DNA of 64,000 bases from Roseateles puraquae. Lineage in GTDB: Bacteria; Pseudomonadota; Gammaproteobacteria; Burkholderiales; Burkholderiaceae_C. Location: NCBI RefSeq assembly GCF_002205845.1, contig NZ_NISI01000004.1, positions 170,619 through 234,618 on the forward strand, given 5' to 3'. Shown here piece after piece: positions 51,431 to 62,332 of the stretch. The notes under the pieces were generated by a model. It saw only the letters and a list, made by a program, of their open reading frames with translations. It was not told where the DNA came from and did not search any database. The first letter of the stretch is position 1, and each line of letters opens with the position of its first letter. The translations under genes were made by a program, and so were the position numbers.

Positions 51431-52141
51431 TCAGACCTCCAGCCACTCCTTGCGGATGTAGGCATTGGCGCGCAAATCCGCTGGGCTGCCCTCGAACACG
51501 ATGCGGCCGTGGCCCATCACGTAGCAACGCTCGGAGATCTCCATCGCGATGGCGAGCTTTTGCTCGACCAGCAGCACCGCGATGCCGCGGTTCTTGAGTT
51601 CCTTCAGGTACTCGGCCACCAGCTCGACGATCTTGGGCGCCAGGCCCTCGGTCGGTTCGTCGATCATGATGAGGTCGGGGTCGCCCATCAGCGTGCGGCA
51701 CAGGGTGAGCATCTGCTGCTCACCGCCCGAGAGCACGCCGGCCTCGGTGTGCTGGCGCTCCTTCAGGCGCGGGAACATGCGGTACATGTCGTCGAAGCCC
51801 CAGCGCGGCTTCTTGCTGCCGGACTTCTCCCCCAGCATCAGGTTCTGGTGCACCGTGAGCTTGGGGAAGATGTCGCGGTTCTCGGGCACATAGCCGAGGC
51901 CCAGGTGGGCGATCTCGTAGGCCTTGCGACCGACGAGTTCGGTGTCGCCCCAGCGCACGGAGCCTTTGGCATCCACCTGGCCCATGATGGTCTTGACCGT
52001 GGTGGAGCGGCCGGCGCCGTTGCGGCCGAGCAGGCTGACAATCTCGCCGGGGCGGACCTCCATGCTCACGCCATGCAGCACATGGCTCTTGCCGTAGAAG
52101 GCGTGGACGTTGTCCAGCCTGAGCGTGCGCCCGGCGCTCAT
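51431..52141 (-). CDS. livF: Branched-chain amino acid ABC transporter ATPase LivF
   Basis: A 236-residue ABC ATPase. Walker A reads 'LLGRNGAGRSTTVKTIMG', with Arg in place of the usual Lys; the signature is 'VLSGGEQQMLTLCRTLMGDP' and Walker B 'LIMIDEPTEGLAPKIV'. The 'VPENRDIFPKLTVHQNL' Q-loop region is typical of LivF. Its start overlaps the livG stop. The Lys-to-Arg change is clear in the DNA and occurs in a gene that otherwise looks fully maintained. Confidence 0.92.
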   Translation of the reverse strand: MSAGRTLRLDNVHAFYGKSHVLHGVSMEVRPGEIVSLLGRNGAGRSTTVKTIMGQVDAKGSVRWGDTELVGRKAYEIAHLGLGYVPENRDIFPKLTVHQNLMLGEKSGSKKPRWGFDDMYRMFPRLKERQHTEAGVLSGGEQQMLTLCRTLMGDPDLIMIDEPTEGLAPKIVELVAEYLKELKNRGIAVLLVEQKLAIAMEISERCYVMGHGRIVFEGSPADLRANAYIRKEWLEV

Positions 52142-52914
52142 GCGGCGGCTCCTGCCGCTTGCGCTTCGGCCAGCACCGACCCGAGGTAGGCCTCCTGCAC
52201 GCGGGCATTCGCGCGCACGGCGTCGGGCGTGTCGAAGGCGATGACCTCGCCATACACCAGCACCGCAATCTTGTCGGCCAGGCCGAACACCACACCCATG
52301 TCGTGCTCCACGGTCAGCAGGGTCTTGCCCTCGGTCACCTCGCGGATGAGCTGGATGAAGCGCTTGGTTTCGCTCTTGCTCATGCCGGCGGTGGGCTCGT
52401 CCAGCAGGATGACGCTGGACCCGCCCGCGATGGTGATGCCGATCTCCAGCGCCCGCGCCTCGGCGTAGGTGAGGTTCATGGCCAGCACGTCGCGGCGCTT
52501 GTCGAGCTTGATCATTTCGAGGATCTGCTCGGTGCGGTCATTGGCGTCTTCCAGGTCGGCCAGGAACTTCCAGAAGGCGTAGCGATGCCCCAGGCTCCAC
52601 AGCACCGCGCAGCGGATGTTCTCGAACACCGACAGCCGCGTGAACAGGTTCGAGACCTGGAAGCTGCGCGACAGCCCCTGGCGGTTGATCTCGTAGGGCT
52701 TCTTGCCGTCGATGCGCTGGCCGTGCAGGTGGATGCTGCCCGACGTGGGCGCAAAGCGGCCGCTGATCAGGTTGAACAGCGTGCTCTTGCCCGCACCGTT
52801 GGGGCCGATGATGGCCACCCGCTCGCCCGGCTGCACTGCGAGATGGGCACCGCGGATGATTTCGCTCTTGCCGAAGCTCTTGCGCACGTCGCGCAGTTCA
52901 AGCGCAAACGTCAT
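52138..52914 (-). CDS. livG: Branched-chain amino acid ABC transporter ATPase LivG
   Basis: A 258-residue ABC ATPase. Walker A 'IIGPNGAGKSTLFNLISGRF' is canonical; Walker B is 'VILLDEPTAGMSKSETKRFI', followed by 'LLTVEHDMGVVFGLADKIAV'. The signature region reads 'MNLTYAEARALEIGITIAGG' rather than LSYGEQ-type. Start ATG 52914 overlaps the livM stop (52911-52914), and the stop overlaps livF, so all three are coupled. Confidence 0.92.
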   Translation of the reverse strand: MTFALELRDVRKSFGKSEIIRGAHLAVQPGERVAIIGPNGAGKSTLFNLISGRFAPTSGSIHLHGQRIDGKKPYEINRQGLSRSFQVSNLFTRLSVFENIRCAVLWSLGHRYAFWKFLADLEDANDRTEQILEMIKLDKRRDVLAMNLTYAEARALEIGITIAGGSSVILLDEPTAGMSKSETKRFIQLIREVTEGKTLLTVEHDMGVVFGLADKIAVLVYGEVIAFDTPDAVRANARVQEAYLGSVLAEAQAAGAAA

Positions 52915-54206
52915 AGCGCTTCCCTCCGCTTGATTTCTTTCTCGATGTCTTCCTGGATCTCGCCCCACTCGCGAACGTACTGGCGGCGCACCAGCTCGAA
53001 GAGTGCGGCGCCCACCACGATCAGGAAGCCCGCGCCAAACCAGGCGTCCAGGCCAGCGCTGTTCAAGGTGGCGCCCATGAACTTCAGCTCAGGCCCGAGG
53101 GCCTCGTTGAGCTGGCGGTGGTAGAGCATCTCGATCATGGTCGCGGCACCGACAAGCGCCGCCAGTGCGGTGCCGAACAGCGCCAGGTAAGACGCCCAGA
53201 CCTGCTTGAGCTTGCCGAAGGCCGCCACGCGCAGGTTCATCAGGATGAGGCTGGCGAAGCCCCCGGGCGCATACATCACCATGAACAGGAAGATCAGGCC
53301 GAGGTAGAGCAGCCAGGCCTTGGTGAGCTCCGACAGCAGCACGCCGCAGATGACCATCAGCACCGCGCCGATGATGGGCCCGAAGAAGAAGGTCGCGCCG
53401 CCCAGGAAGGTGAACAGCAGGTAGGCCCCGGAGCGCGTCGCGTGCAGCACCTCGCCGTTGACGATCTCGGTGTTGATCGCGCCCAGGCCGCCCGCGATGC
53501 CGGCGAAGAAGCCGGAGATCATGAAGGCCAGGAAGCGCACCCAGTGGGTGTCGTAGCCGACGAACTCGACGCGCTCGGGGTTGTCACGCACGGCGTTGAG
53601 CATGCGGCCCAGCGGCGTGCGGGTCAGCGCGAACATGGCGGCCGTGCAGATGAAGCAGTAGACCGCCGCCAGGTAGTACACCTGGATCTGCGGCCCGAAG
53701 CTGATGCCCAGCACCGGCTTGCCGATGACCCGGTTGCTGGAGATGCCGCCCTCGCCACCCGAAAACTCGGGCAGCATCAGCGCCAGCGCAAACACCAGCT
53801 CGCCGATGCCCAGCGTGATCATCGCGAACGGCGTGCCGGCCTTCTTGGTGGACACATAGCCCAGCAAGGCCGACACGACCAGGCCCGCCAGGCCGCCCAC
53901 CAGCGGGATGAGGCTGACCGGGATGCCCAGCGTGCCGGCGCCGGCCATGTTCAGCGCATGGATGGCCAGGAAGGCGCCGACGCCGCTGTACACCGCATGC
54001 CCGAAGCTCAACATGCCGCCCTGCCCCAGCAGGATGTTGTAGGCCAGGCAGGCGATCACGCCGATGCCCATCTGGGTGAGCATGGTCTGCGCCAGGCCAC
54101 TCGTCCAGATGCGCGGCGCGACGAACAGCACCAGCGCGAACAGGCCCCAGATGATCCACCGCCCGACGTTGAGCGGCTTGAAATGGAATTCTTGACGTTG
54201 AGCCAT
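52911..54206 (-). CDS. livM: Branched-chain amino acid ABC transporter permease LivM
   Basis: A 431-residue permease with about ten membrane helices. The LivM hallmark 'ACLAYNILLGQGGMLSFGHA' is at about 53-72, 'GYVSTKKAGTPFAMITLGIG' at about 115-134, 'RMLNAVRDNPERVEFVGYDT' at about 205-224, and 'FFAGIAGGLGAINTEIVNGE' beyond. A hydrophobic C-terminal extension of about 80 residues ('VGAATMIEMLYHRQLNEALG' onward) exceeds the usual length. Start overlaps the livH stop by one base. Confidence 0.92.
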   Translation of the reverse strand: MAQRQEFHFKPLNVGRWIIWGLFALVLFVAPRIWTSGLAQTMLTQMGIGVIACLAYNILLGQGGMLSFGHAVYSGVGAFLAIHALNMAGAGTLGIPVSLIPLVGGLAGLVVSALLGYVSTKKAGTPFAMITLGIGELVFALALMLPEFSGGEGGISSNRVIGKPVLGISFGPQIQVYYLAAVYCFICTAAMFALTRTPLGRMLNAVRDNPERVEFVGYDTHWVRFLAFMISGFFAGIAGGLGAINTEIVNGEVLHATRSGAYLLFTFLGGATFFFGPIIGAVLMVICGVLLSELTKAWLLYLGLIFLFMVMYAPGGFASLILMNLRVAAFGKLKQVWASYLALFGTALAALVGAATMIEMLYHRQLNEALGPELKFMGATLNSAGLDAWFGAGFLIVVGAALFELVRRQYVREWGEIQEDIEKEIKRREAL

Positions 54207-55222
54207 CAGTCCTCCCGCGTGCCGAGGAGGCCCTTGGGCCGGAAGATGAGGATGAGCACCATGAGCAGGTACGGCAGGATCTGGGCGACGTCTTTAAGGG
54301 CCAGACGCAGCACCGGGTAGCCGGGGGTCTGGGGCGTTACCGTGAAGCCCAGGGACGTGAGCAGGGTGGCCAGTGAGCCGTCAACCGTCAGCGGCAAGGT
54401 CTGCAGCAGGCCCACCACGAGCGAGCCGACGAAGGCACCGGCCAGCGAGCCGATGCCACCGACCACCACCACCACGAAGATGATGGCGCCGATGAAGGCC
54501 GCCATGTTGGGCTCGGTCACGAAGGTGATGCCGCCCACCACGCCCGCCAGGCCCGCCAGCGCGCAGCCGCTGCCGAACACCAGCATCAGCACCCGCGGCA
54601 CGTTGTGGCCGAGGGCCTCCACCATCTCAGGGTGCGTCAGCGAGGCCTGGATGACGAGACCGACGCGGGTGCGCGTGAGCAGCAGCCACAGGCCCAGCAG
54701 CATCAGCAGCGCCACGCCCATCATGAAGGCCTTGGTCATCGGGAAGTTGGAACACAGCGCCGCGGCGCACATCTCGGGCGAAGCCTTGCCCAGCGCGAAG
54801 GACATGCCGGCCGTGGGCGACGAGATGATGGTGAAGGCCGAGCCCTCCAGCAACGGCGGCGGTGTGAACGGCACCGCCGTGCGGCCCCAGACCAATTGCA
54901 CCAGTTCCAGGATGACGTAGGACAGCCCGAAGGTGATCAGGAGCTCAGGCACATGCCCGAACTTGTGCACCCGGCGCAGTGCCAACCGCTCGAAGCCCGC
55001 GCCCAGCACGCCCACCGCCAGCGGCGCCAGCAGCAGCGCAAACCAGAAGCCGACCACGCCGACCAGCGAGTACGCCACATAGGCGCCCACCATGTAGAAG
55101 CTGGCGTGCGCGAAATTGAGCACGCCCATCATGCTGAAGATCAGCGTCAGCCCGGAGCTGAGCATGAACAGCAGCAGTCCCGACGACAGCCCGTTCAGCA
55201 GACTGATGAAGAATTGATCCAA
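54206..55222 (-). CDS. livH: Branched-chain amino acid ABC transporter permease LivH
   Basis: A 338-residue permease with about eight membrane helices: 'FISLLNGLSSGLLLFMLSSG', 'LTLIFSMMGVLNFAHASFYM' (the LivH signature), 'GAGFERLALRRVHKFGHVPE', 'LITFGLSYVILELVQLVWG', and the C-terminal 'VVVGGIGSLAGAFVGSLVVG'. First membrane gene of the compact permease-ATPase block, about 140 bases after the binding-protein gene. Confidence 0.93.
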   Translation of the reverse strand: MDQFFISLLNGLSSGLLLFMLSSGLTLIFSMMGVLNFAHASFYMVGAYVAYSLVGVVGFWFALLLAPLAVGVLGAGFERLALRRVHKFGHVPELLITFGLSYVILELVQLVWGRTAVPFTPPPLLEGSAFTIISSPTAGMSFALGKASPEMCAAALCSNFPMTKAFMMGVALLMLLGLWLLLTRTRVGLVIQASLTHPEMVEALGHNVPRVLMLVFGSGCALAGLAGVVGGITFVTEPNMAAFIGAIIFVVVVVGGIGSLAGAFVGSLVVGLLQTLPLTVDGSLATLLTSLGFTVTPQTPGYPVLRLALKDVAQILPYLLMVLILIFRPKGLLGTRED

Positions 55223-55364
55223 GGCCCGACCCTCGTTAGATGACCTGCCGGGTTGGTTCGGATGGCGTCGCGAGCGAGTCGAGGTCGGGCACGAGGCGCA
55301 CAGCCGTACTCCCGTACGGCGAGCACCGCGGGCCCGAGATCGGCTCGCGCAGCAGCCAGACGAA

Positions 55365-56615
55365 TCAACCCGGACGCTTCATTTGGCAGGAGGTGGGGGT
55401 CGACGACACATAGCTGTCGTACATCTTCACCGGTGCCAGCGTCATGCCCGTCTTCTCCGGGCTGTAGGGGTACTTCGCATCAGCCTTCTGCCAGACCGAG
55501 ATGAACAGCGGCTGCTGCAGCTGGTGGTCGGTCTTGCGCATGGTGACGTCGCCATTGAAGCCCTTGACCGTCAGGCCTTCGAGCGCGGCGGCGACCTTCA
55601 CCGGGTCGGTGGACTTGGCGTTGGCCATGGCCTGGCTGACCATGCGCAGGATGTGATCGACGCTCAGCGTGTACATGTCGTCGCTGAACTTCTTGTTGTA
55701 TTCGTCGGCCACCTTCTGGATGTCGCCGCCCATGTTGTAGTGGCTGTAGGCCACCTGGAACACGCGGCCGGCACCGCCCTGGCCCAGCGCCGTGGGCGTG
55801 CCGGTGACGCCGGTGTAGTAGGTGAAGAACTTGCCGTTGTAGCCCGCCTCGTTGGCCGCCTTGACCAGCAGCGCCAGGTCGGAGCCCCAGTTGCCGGTGA
55901 TGACGGTGTCGGCGCCGCTGGCCTTGATCTTGGCGACATAGGGCGCGAAGTCGCGCACCTGGGCGAGCGGGTGCAGGTCTTCGCCGACGATCTGCACGTC
56001 AGGGCGCTTGCGGCCGAGCATCTCCTTGGCGTACTTGGCGACCTGGTGGCCGTGGGCGTAGTTCTGGTTGAGCAGGAAGACCTTCTTGACGTCAGGCTGG
56101 TCCTTCATGAAGGTGGTCAGCGCTTCCATCTTCATGGAGGTGTCGGCGTCGAAGCGGAAGTGCCAGTAGCTGCACTTGCTGTTGGTGAGGTCGGGGTCGA
56201 CCGCCGAGTAGTTCAAGTAGACGATTTCCTTGCCGGGGTTGCGCTCGTTGTACTTGGTGACAGCATCACTCAGCGCCAAGGCCACGCTGGAGCCGTTGCC
56301 CTGCATGATGTAGCGGATGCCCTGGTCGGTGGCGGCCTTCAGCAGGTTCAGCGACTCGGCAGGGCTGAGCTTGTTGTCGAAGGGCACGATCTCAAACTTC
56401 ACGCCCGCCGGGTTGCTCTTGTTGTACTTCTCTGCGAGGAACTGGAAGGTCTTCACCTGGTTCTGGCCCACCGGCCCCATCAGCCCGGACAGGGCATCGA
56501 TGTAGGCCAGCTTGACCGTTTCACCCTTCTGCGCATAAGCCCCACTCGCCGCAAGCACGAGGGTGGCAGCGGCGATGAGGCGCAAGGGGGACCGGGTCGC
56601 GTGGTTGTCGAACAT
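55365..56615 (-). CDS. Branched-chain amino acid ABC transporter substrate-binding protein
   Basis: A 416-residue periplasmic binding protein. Signal peptide to about residue 29 ('LRLIAAATLVLAASGAYAQ', cleaved before KGE). The Peripla_BP_6 fold shows 'VKLAYIDALSGLMGPVGQNQ', 'FEIVPFDNKLSPAESLNLLK', 'DVKKVFLLNQNYAHGHQVAK' and 'SGADTVITGNWGSDLALLVK'. A Cys pair (Cys162-region 'NSKCSYWHFRFD' and the C-terminal 'TSCQMKRPG') might form a disulfide. Ligand unknown: adjacency to an acyl-CoA ligase suggests a carboxylic acid or amide as well as amino acids. Confidence 0.92.
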   Translation of the reverse strand: MFDNHATRSPLRLIAAATLVLAASGAYAQKGETVKLAYIDALSGLMGPVGQNQVKTFQFLAEKYNKSNPAGVKFEIVPFDNKLSPAESLNLLKAATDQGIRYIMQGNGSSVALALSDAVTKYNERNPGKEIVYLNYSAVDPDLTNSKCSYWHFRFDADTSMKMEALTTFMKDQPDVKKVFLLNQNYAHGHQVAKYAKEMLGRKRPDVQIVGEDLHPLAQVRDFAPYVAKIKASGADTVITGNWGSDLALLVKAANEAGYNGKFFTYYTGVTGTPTALGQGGAGRVFQVAYSHYNMGGDIQKVADEYNKKFSDDMYTLSVDHILRMVSQAMANAKSTDPVKVAAALEGLTVKGFNGDVTMRKTDHQLQQPLFISVWQKADAKYPYSPEKTGMTLAPVKMYDSYVSSTPTSCQMKRPG

Positions 56616-56706
56616 GCTTGTCTCCTGTTGTTGGACTCGAGGTCTTTGTGTGAACGAAAGTTAATGCAGCACGGGCCCCAACCGGTCCCGTGCTTTCCCG
56701 CGCTGT

Positions 56707-58353
<1,647 letters not shown>

Positions 58354-58487
58354 GCCTGTCTCCTGGCTGTCTTATCGGCCCAGTCTAGCCTCGCGGCAAA
58401 GACCCCAAACGTCACAACCGCGACCCTCGAACCCCGGGGAAACACCCAAGCGGGCGAGGCCCAAGGCCCTCTCACTAAACTGGTGCA

Positions 58488-59936
58488 ATGAACCCGTTCG
58501 ACGGCCTCGCCTGGACCAACCGATTCGCCGGCCTCGGGCCCGACTTCTACACCGAGCTGCCCGCCCAAGGCCTGCCGGAACCGCATTGGGTCGCGCACAG
58601 CCCTGATTGCGCCCGGTTGCTCGGCTTGCCCGAAGGCTGGCACACGCGGCCTGAGGCGCTGGCAGCGTTGTCGGGCAACAGCCTGTGGCCCGGCATGCGG
58701 CCACTCGCGAGCGTCTACAGCGGCCATCAATTCGGTGTCTGGGCCGGGCAATTGGGCGACGGCCGGGCCCTGTGGCTCGGCGAGCTCGACACGCCGCATG
58801 GCCCGCATGAGGTGCAGCTCAAGGGCGGTGGCCTCACGCCCTACTCCCGCCGTGGCGACGGCCGCGCGGTGTTGCGCTCATCGATCCGCGAGTTCCTGTG
58901 CTCGGAAGCCATGGCCGCGCTCGGCGTGCCCACCACCCGCGCGCTGTGCATCACTGGTTCACGCCTGCCGGTTTATCGCGAGACGGTGGAGACGGCAGCC
59001 GTGGTCACGCGGGTCGCACCGAGCTTCATCCGCTTCGGTCACTTCGAACACTTTGCGCACCACGACCAGCTCGATGCGCTGAAGCGCCTGGCCGATTGGT
59101 TCATCACCCATCACGCGCCCGAGTGCGCCGACGCGCCGGAGCCCGTGGTGGCACTGCTCAAGCGCGTGTCGCTGCAGACGGCCGAGCTGATGGCCCACTG
59201 GCAGGCCATCGGCTTTTGCCACGGCGTGATGAACACCGACAACATGTCCATGCTCGGCCTGACGCTGGACTACGGGCCGTTCGGCTTCATGGACGGCTTC
59301 GACCCCGGCCACATCTGCAACCACAGCGATGACCGCGGGCGCTACGCCTACGCGCGCCAGCCGGCCGTGGGCTTCTGGAACCTGCATGCCCTCGCTCAGG
59401 CGCTGGTGCCGCTGCTGCCGGGCGAGCCTGAAGCTGCCGGCGAGCGCCTGCTCGAAGCCGTGGATGCCTACCGCGACCGCTTCGCCAGCGCCATGCTCGG
59501 CCGGCTGCGCGCCAAGCTGGGACTCGAAGGCGAAGACGCGGGCGACCAAGCCCTGGCCGACGACTTCCTGAAGCTGATGGCCGCTTCGCGTGCCGACTTC
59601 ACGCTGAGCTTCCGCCGCCTGAGCCGGGCCGAGGCGGACGTCGAACCGCTGCGCGACCTCTTCATCGACCGCGAGGCGCTCGACGCCTGGCTCGCGCGCT
59701 GGCGCCAACGCCTCACACCGGGCGCCCAGGCGCGCATGCTGGCCGTCAACCCCGCGGTGGTGCTGCGCAACCATCTGGCCGAAGGCGCCATCCGCGCGGC
59801 GCAGCGGGACGATTTCACGGAGATCGAGCGCCTGCTGAAAGTTCTGAGCCGCCCGTTCGACGAACCCGCTCTCCCCAGTGACGCGGCCCTGCCGCCCGAC
59901 TGGGCCTCCACCCTCGAAGTGTCCTGTTCATCATGA
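58488..59936 (+). CDS. selO: Protein adenylyltransferase SelO (YdiU)
   Basis: A 482-residue pseudokinase-fold enzyme that transfers AMP to Ser, Thr or Tyr of target proteins. Signatures: '[20 protein letters not shown]' near residues 84-103, '[20 protein letters not shown]' followed by '[20 protein letters not shown]', and '[20 protein letters not shown]' followed by 'PFGFMDGF' (the metal/catalytic region). SelO is linked to redox homeostasis in bacteria and mitochondria. This copy lacks the C-terminal selenocysteine or CxxC seen in eukaryotic forms, though it ends EVSCSS. The stop overlaps the msrB start. Confidence 0.94.
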   Translation: MNPFDGLAWTNRFAGLGPDFYTELPAQGLPEPHWVAHSPDCARLLGLPEGWHTRPEALAALSGNSLWPGMRPLASVYSGHQFGVWAGQLGDGRALWLGELDTPHGPHEVQLKGGGLTPYSRRGDGRAVLRSSIREFLCSEAMAALGVPTTRALCITGSRLPVYRETVETAAVVTRVAPSFIRFGHFEHFAHHDQLDALKRLADWFITHHAPECADAPEPVVALLKRVSLQTAELMAHWQAIGFCHGVMNTDNMSMLGLTLDYGPFGFMDGFDPGHICNHSDDRGRYAYARQPAVGFWNLHALAQALVPLLPGEPEAAGERLLEAVDAYRDRFASAMLGRLRAKLGLEGEDAGDQALADDFLKLMAASRADFTLSFRRLSRAEADVEPLRDLFIDREALDAWLARWRQRLTPGAQARMLAVNPAVVLRNHLAEGAIRAAQRDDFTEIERLLKVLSRPFDEPALPSDAALPPDWASTLEVSCSS

Positions 59937-60361
59937 GCGACGACAGCAAGACCTACCCCGTCCAGAAGACCGATGCCGAGTGGCGCGAGCAGCTCGACCC
60001 CATGCAATACCAAGTGGCGCGCCATGCCGCCACCGAACGCGCCTTCACCGGCAAGTACTGGGACCACTTCCAGAACGGCCACTACAACTGCATCGGCTGC
60101 GGCACGCCGCTGTTCGAGTCCGACACCAAGTTCGACGCCGGCTGCGGCTGGCCCAGCTACTGGGCACCGGTCAACAGCGAGGTCATCGAACGCGTGGTCG
60201 ACCGCAGCCACGGCATGGTGCGCATCGAGGTGCGCTGCAACAAGTGCGGCTCGCACCTGGGCCATGTCTTCCCCGACGGGCCAGAGCCGACCGGCGAGCG
60301 TTACTGCATCAACTCGGCCGCGATCGACTTCGTGAAAGACAATCCCGGCTCCGGTTCCTGA
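59933..60361 (+). CDS. msrB: Peptide-methionine (R)-S-oxide reductase
   Basis: A 142-residue repair enzyme. Zinc ligands are in '[20 protein letters not shown]' and '[20 protein letters not shown]'; the catalytic Cys is in '[12 protein letters not shown]'. 'GWPSYWAPV' is the conserved substrate loop. Start ATG 59933 overlaps the selO stop (ATGA), so the two redox-related genes are translated together. Confidence 0.95.
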   Translation: MSDDSKTYPVQKTDAEWREQLDPMQYQVARHAATERAFTGKYWDHFQNGHYNCIGCGTPLFESDTKFDAGCGWPSYWAPVNSEVIERVVDRSHGMVRIEVRCNKCGSHLGHVFPDGPEPTGERYCINSAAIDFVKDNPGSGS

Positions 60362-60404
60362 CCGCCCTGGGGCGCGCGCCGCGGCCGCGCCCGGTTGACT
60401 GCTG

Positions 60405-61037
60405 ATGAAACTGTTGCTCGATTTCCTGCCGCTGATCCTTTTCTTCGTCGTCTTCAAGGGCGCCGAAGGCCATGCCGAGGCGGCGGCGGCCTTTGCCACC
60501 GAACACTTCGGCTTCCTGGTGTCGGGCGGCACGGTCGGCCCGCAGGAGGCGCCGGTGCTGCTGGCCACGCTGGTGGTCATGATCGCCACGCTCGCGCAGG
60601 CGGCCATCCTGAAGCTGCGCGGCAAGAAGATCGACCTGATGCTCTGGATCAGCCTCGTGCTGGTGGTGGTGCTGGGTGGTGCGACGGTGTGGTTCCACAA
60701 CGAGACCTTCATCAAGTGGAAGCCCACCGGCCTGCACTGGGCGATGGCCCTCACGTTGTGGATCTCGCAAGCCGCCTTCGGCAAGAACCTCATCAAGGCC
60801 ATGCTCGGCAGCGAGTTGCAACTGCCCGATGCGATCTGGCTGCGCCTGAACCGAGCCTGGGTGCTGTTCTTCGCGGTCATGGGCGTGGTGAACCTCTACG
60901 TCGCCTACAACTTCTCGACCTCGGCCTGGGCCAACTTCAAGGTCTTCGGCGTGACCGGGCTCATCGTGCTGTTCACGCTGGGCCAGGGCCTGTACCTGGG
61001 CAAGCACCTGCCCCCCGAAGAAGAGAGCAAGCCGTGA
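60405..61037 (+). CDS. yciB: Inner-membrane protein YciB (septation protein A)
   Basis: A 210-residue IspZ/YciB-family protein with about five membrane helices. The signature start is 'MKLLLDFLPLILFFVVFKGA'; 'FGKNLIKAMLGSELQLPDAI' and 'WLRLNRAWVLFFAVMGVVNL' are conserved. In E. coli YciB influences envelope integrity and division. It lies 44 bases after msrB and its stop overlaps the bolA start. Confidence 0.93.
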   Translation: MKLLLDFLPLILFFVVFKGAEGHAEAAAAFATEHFGFLVSGGTVGPQEAPVLLATLVVMIATLAQAAILKLRGKKIDLMLWISLVLVVVLGGATVWFHNETFIKWKPTGLHWAMALTLWISQAAFGKNLIKAMLGSELQLPDAIWLRLNRAWVLFFAVMGVVNLYVAYNFSTSAWANFKVFGVTGLIVLFTLGQGLYLGKHLPPEEESKP

Positions 61038-61294
61038 TCGCCGCAGAGATCGAACGCCGCCTTCGCGCGGAGCTGGCCCCGTCGGCACTGACCATCCGCG
61101 ACGACAGCGCCGACCATGCCGGCCATGCCGGCGCCCGCGAAGGGGGGCACTTTCATGTGGCTGTCGTGTCAGAACGGTTTACGGGTCTGCAACGGGTGGC
61201 CCGTCATCGCCTCGTTTATCATTTGCTGTCCGACCTGATGCAGCGCGGCATTCATGCGCTGGCCATCGACGCCCGGGCCCCGGGCGAAGCTTGA
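61034..61294 (+). CDS. bolA: BolA family protein
   Basis: An 86-residue protein with GTG start 61034 (overlapping the yciB stop, GTGA). The BolA fold is marked by 'GGHFHVAVVSERFTGLQRVA' and 'RHRLVYHLLSDLMQRGIHAL', with the conserved RHR and the invariant His used in iron-sulfur handling with monothiol glutaredoxins. BolA next to yciB and a parvulin gene is a familiar betaproteobacterial order. Confidence 0.9.
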   Translation: MIAAEIERRLRAELAPSALTIRDDSADHAGHAGAREGGHFHVAVVSERFTGLQRVARHRLVYHLLSDLMQRGIHALAIDARAPGEA

Positions 61295-61317
61295 TCAGGT
61301 CGAGCGTGATCGATCCA

Positions 61318-61344
61318 CGCGCCCAGGCCGGGCGCGATTTTTTT
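61318..61344 (+). terminator. Terminator after bolA
   Basis: CGCGCCC (61318-61324) and GGGCGCG (61330-61336) form a 7-bp stem with an AGGCC loop, followed by A and seven Ts. It ends 23 bases before the next start. Confidence 0.9.
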
Positions 61345-61367
61345 AGCCAGAGTCACACCCACCCCTC

Positions 61368-62171
61368 ATGAAGAAGTTTGCGCTTGCCGCCGTCGTCGCG
61401 GCCACCATCTCGGCCCTCGTGCCGGCTGTCGCAACCGCGCAGAACGTCGCCACCGTGAACGGCAAGCCCGTGCCCAAGGCGCGCGTCGAGCAACTGATCC
61501 AACAGGTCACCAAGAGCGGCCAGCAGCAGCGCTCGCCGGAGCTGGAAGCCCAGGTCAAGGACGAAGTCGTGCGCCGCGAGATCTTCATGCAGGAAGCCGA
61601 GAAGCGCGGCATCCCGCAAGGCAGCGACTACAAGGCCCAGATGGAACTGGCCCGTCAGATGCTGCTCATCCGCGGCCTGATGGAAGACTTCAAGGCCAAG
61701 AACCCGGTCAGCGACGCCGAAGCGCAAGCTGAGTACGACAAGTTCAAGGCGGCCAACAGCGGCAGCGAATACCGCGCCCGCCACATCCTGGTCGAGAAGG
61801 AAGAAGACGCCAAGGCCCTGATCGCCCAGATCAAGGCCGGCGCGAGCTTCGAGGAACTGGCCAAGAAGAACTCCAAGGACACCGGCTCCGCAGCCAACGG
61901 TGGCGACCTGGACTTCGCCAACCCGAACAACTTCGTGCCCGAGTTCAGCAAGGCCATGGTCGCGCTGCAAAAGGGTGAGATGACCCAGGAGCCGGTGAAG
62001 AGCCAGTTCGGCTATCACATCATCAAGCTCGAAGACACCCGCCCTGCGCAGTTCCCGGCCTTCGACGACGTCAAGGCACAGATCAAGCAGCGCATTGAGC
62101 AGCAGAAGATGGCAGACTTCCAGGAAAGCCTGATCAAGAAGGCCAAGACCGACTACACCTTTAGCAAGTAA
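61368..62171 (+). CDS. Periplasmic peptidyl-prolyl isomerase, parvulin type
   Basis: A 267-residue exported foldase. Signal peptide MKKFALAAVVAATISALVPA through ATA, then an N-terminal SurA/PrsA-like helical region ('RVEQLIQQVTKSGQQQRSPE', 'LEAQVKDEVVRREIFMQEAE'). The parvulin domain (about 138-232) runs 'EYRARHILVEKEEDAKALIA' to 'SQFGYHIIKLEDTRPAQ', with 'NGGDLDFANPNNFVPEFSKA' in between. It assists folding of periplasmic and outer-membrane proteins. Preceded by a terminator, so it has its own promoter within a very short gap. Confidence 0.93.
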   Translation: MKKFALAAVVAATISALVPAVATAQNVATVNGKPVPKARVEQLIQQVTKSGQQQRSPELEAQVKDEVVRREIFMQEAEKRGIPQGSDYKAQMELARQMLLIRGLMEDFKAKNPVSDAEAQAEYDKFKAANSGSEYRARHILVEKEEDAKALIAQIKAGASFEELAKKNSKDTGSAANGGDLDFANPNNFVPEFSKAMVALQKGEMTQEPVKSQFGYHIIKLEDTRPAQFPAFDDVKAQIKQRIEQQKMADFQESLIKKAKTDYTFSK

Positions 62172-62260
62172 GACCACCCCCGAAGGCGCTTCGCGCCTCC
62201 CCCTCAAGGGGGCGCAGCCAGTGGCCTGGCAAAGCCAGTTCCACGGCTGCTGCTGGAGGG
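62172..62260. repeat. Intergenic Burkholderiales-type repeat
   Basis: Sequence of the form CCCCCGAAGGCGCTTCGCGC then CTCCCCCTCAAGGGGGCGCA (62176-62216) contains nested inverted repeats (GGCGC/GCGCC and CCCCCT/AGGGGG). Similar intergenic units are familiar from Comamonadaceae and related genomes, where they occur in many copies. No coding capacity. Confidence 0.6.
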
Positions 62261-62296
62261 GCGGTGGCTGCCCGTTGGGCAGCACCTGTAAAGAGA

Positions 62297-62327
62297 AAAG
62301 CCCGCTGGTTTAGCCAGTGGGCTTTTT
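62297..62327. terminator. Terminator between the parvulin gene and the ABC ATPase gene
   Basis: AAGCCCGCTGG and CCAGTGGGCTT pair around a TTTAG loop with one G-T pair. TTTTT follows on the plus strand and CTTTTCT on the minus strand, so it probably serves both convergent genes. Confidence 0.85.
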
Positions 62328-62332
62328 GCTTC

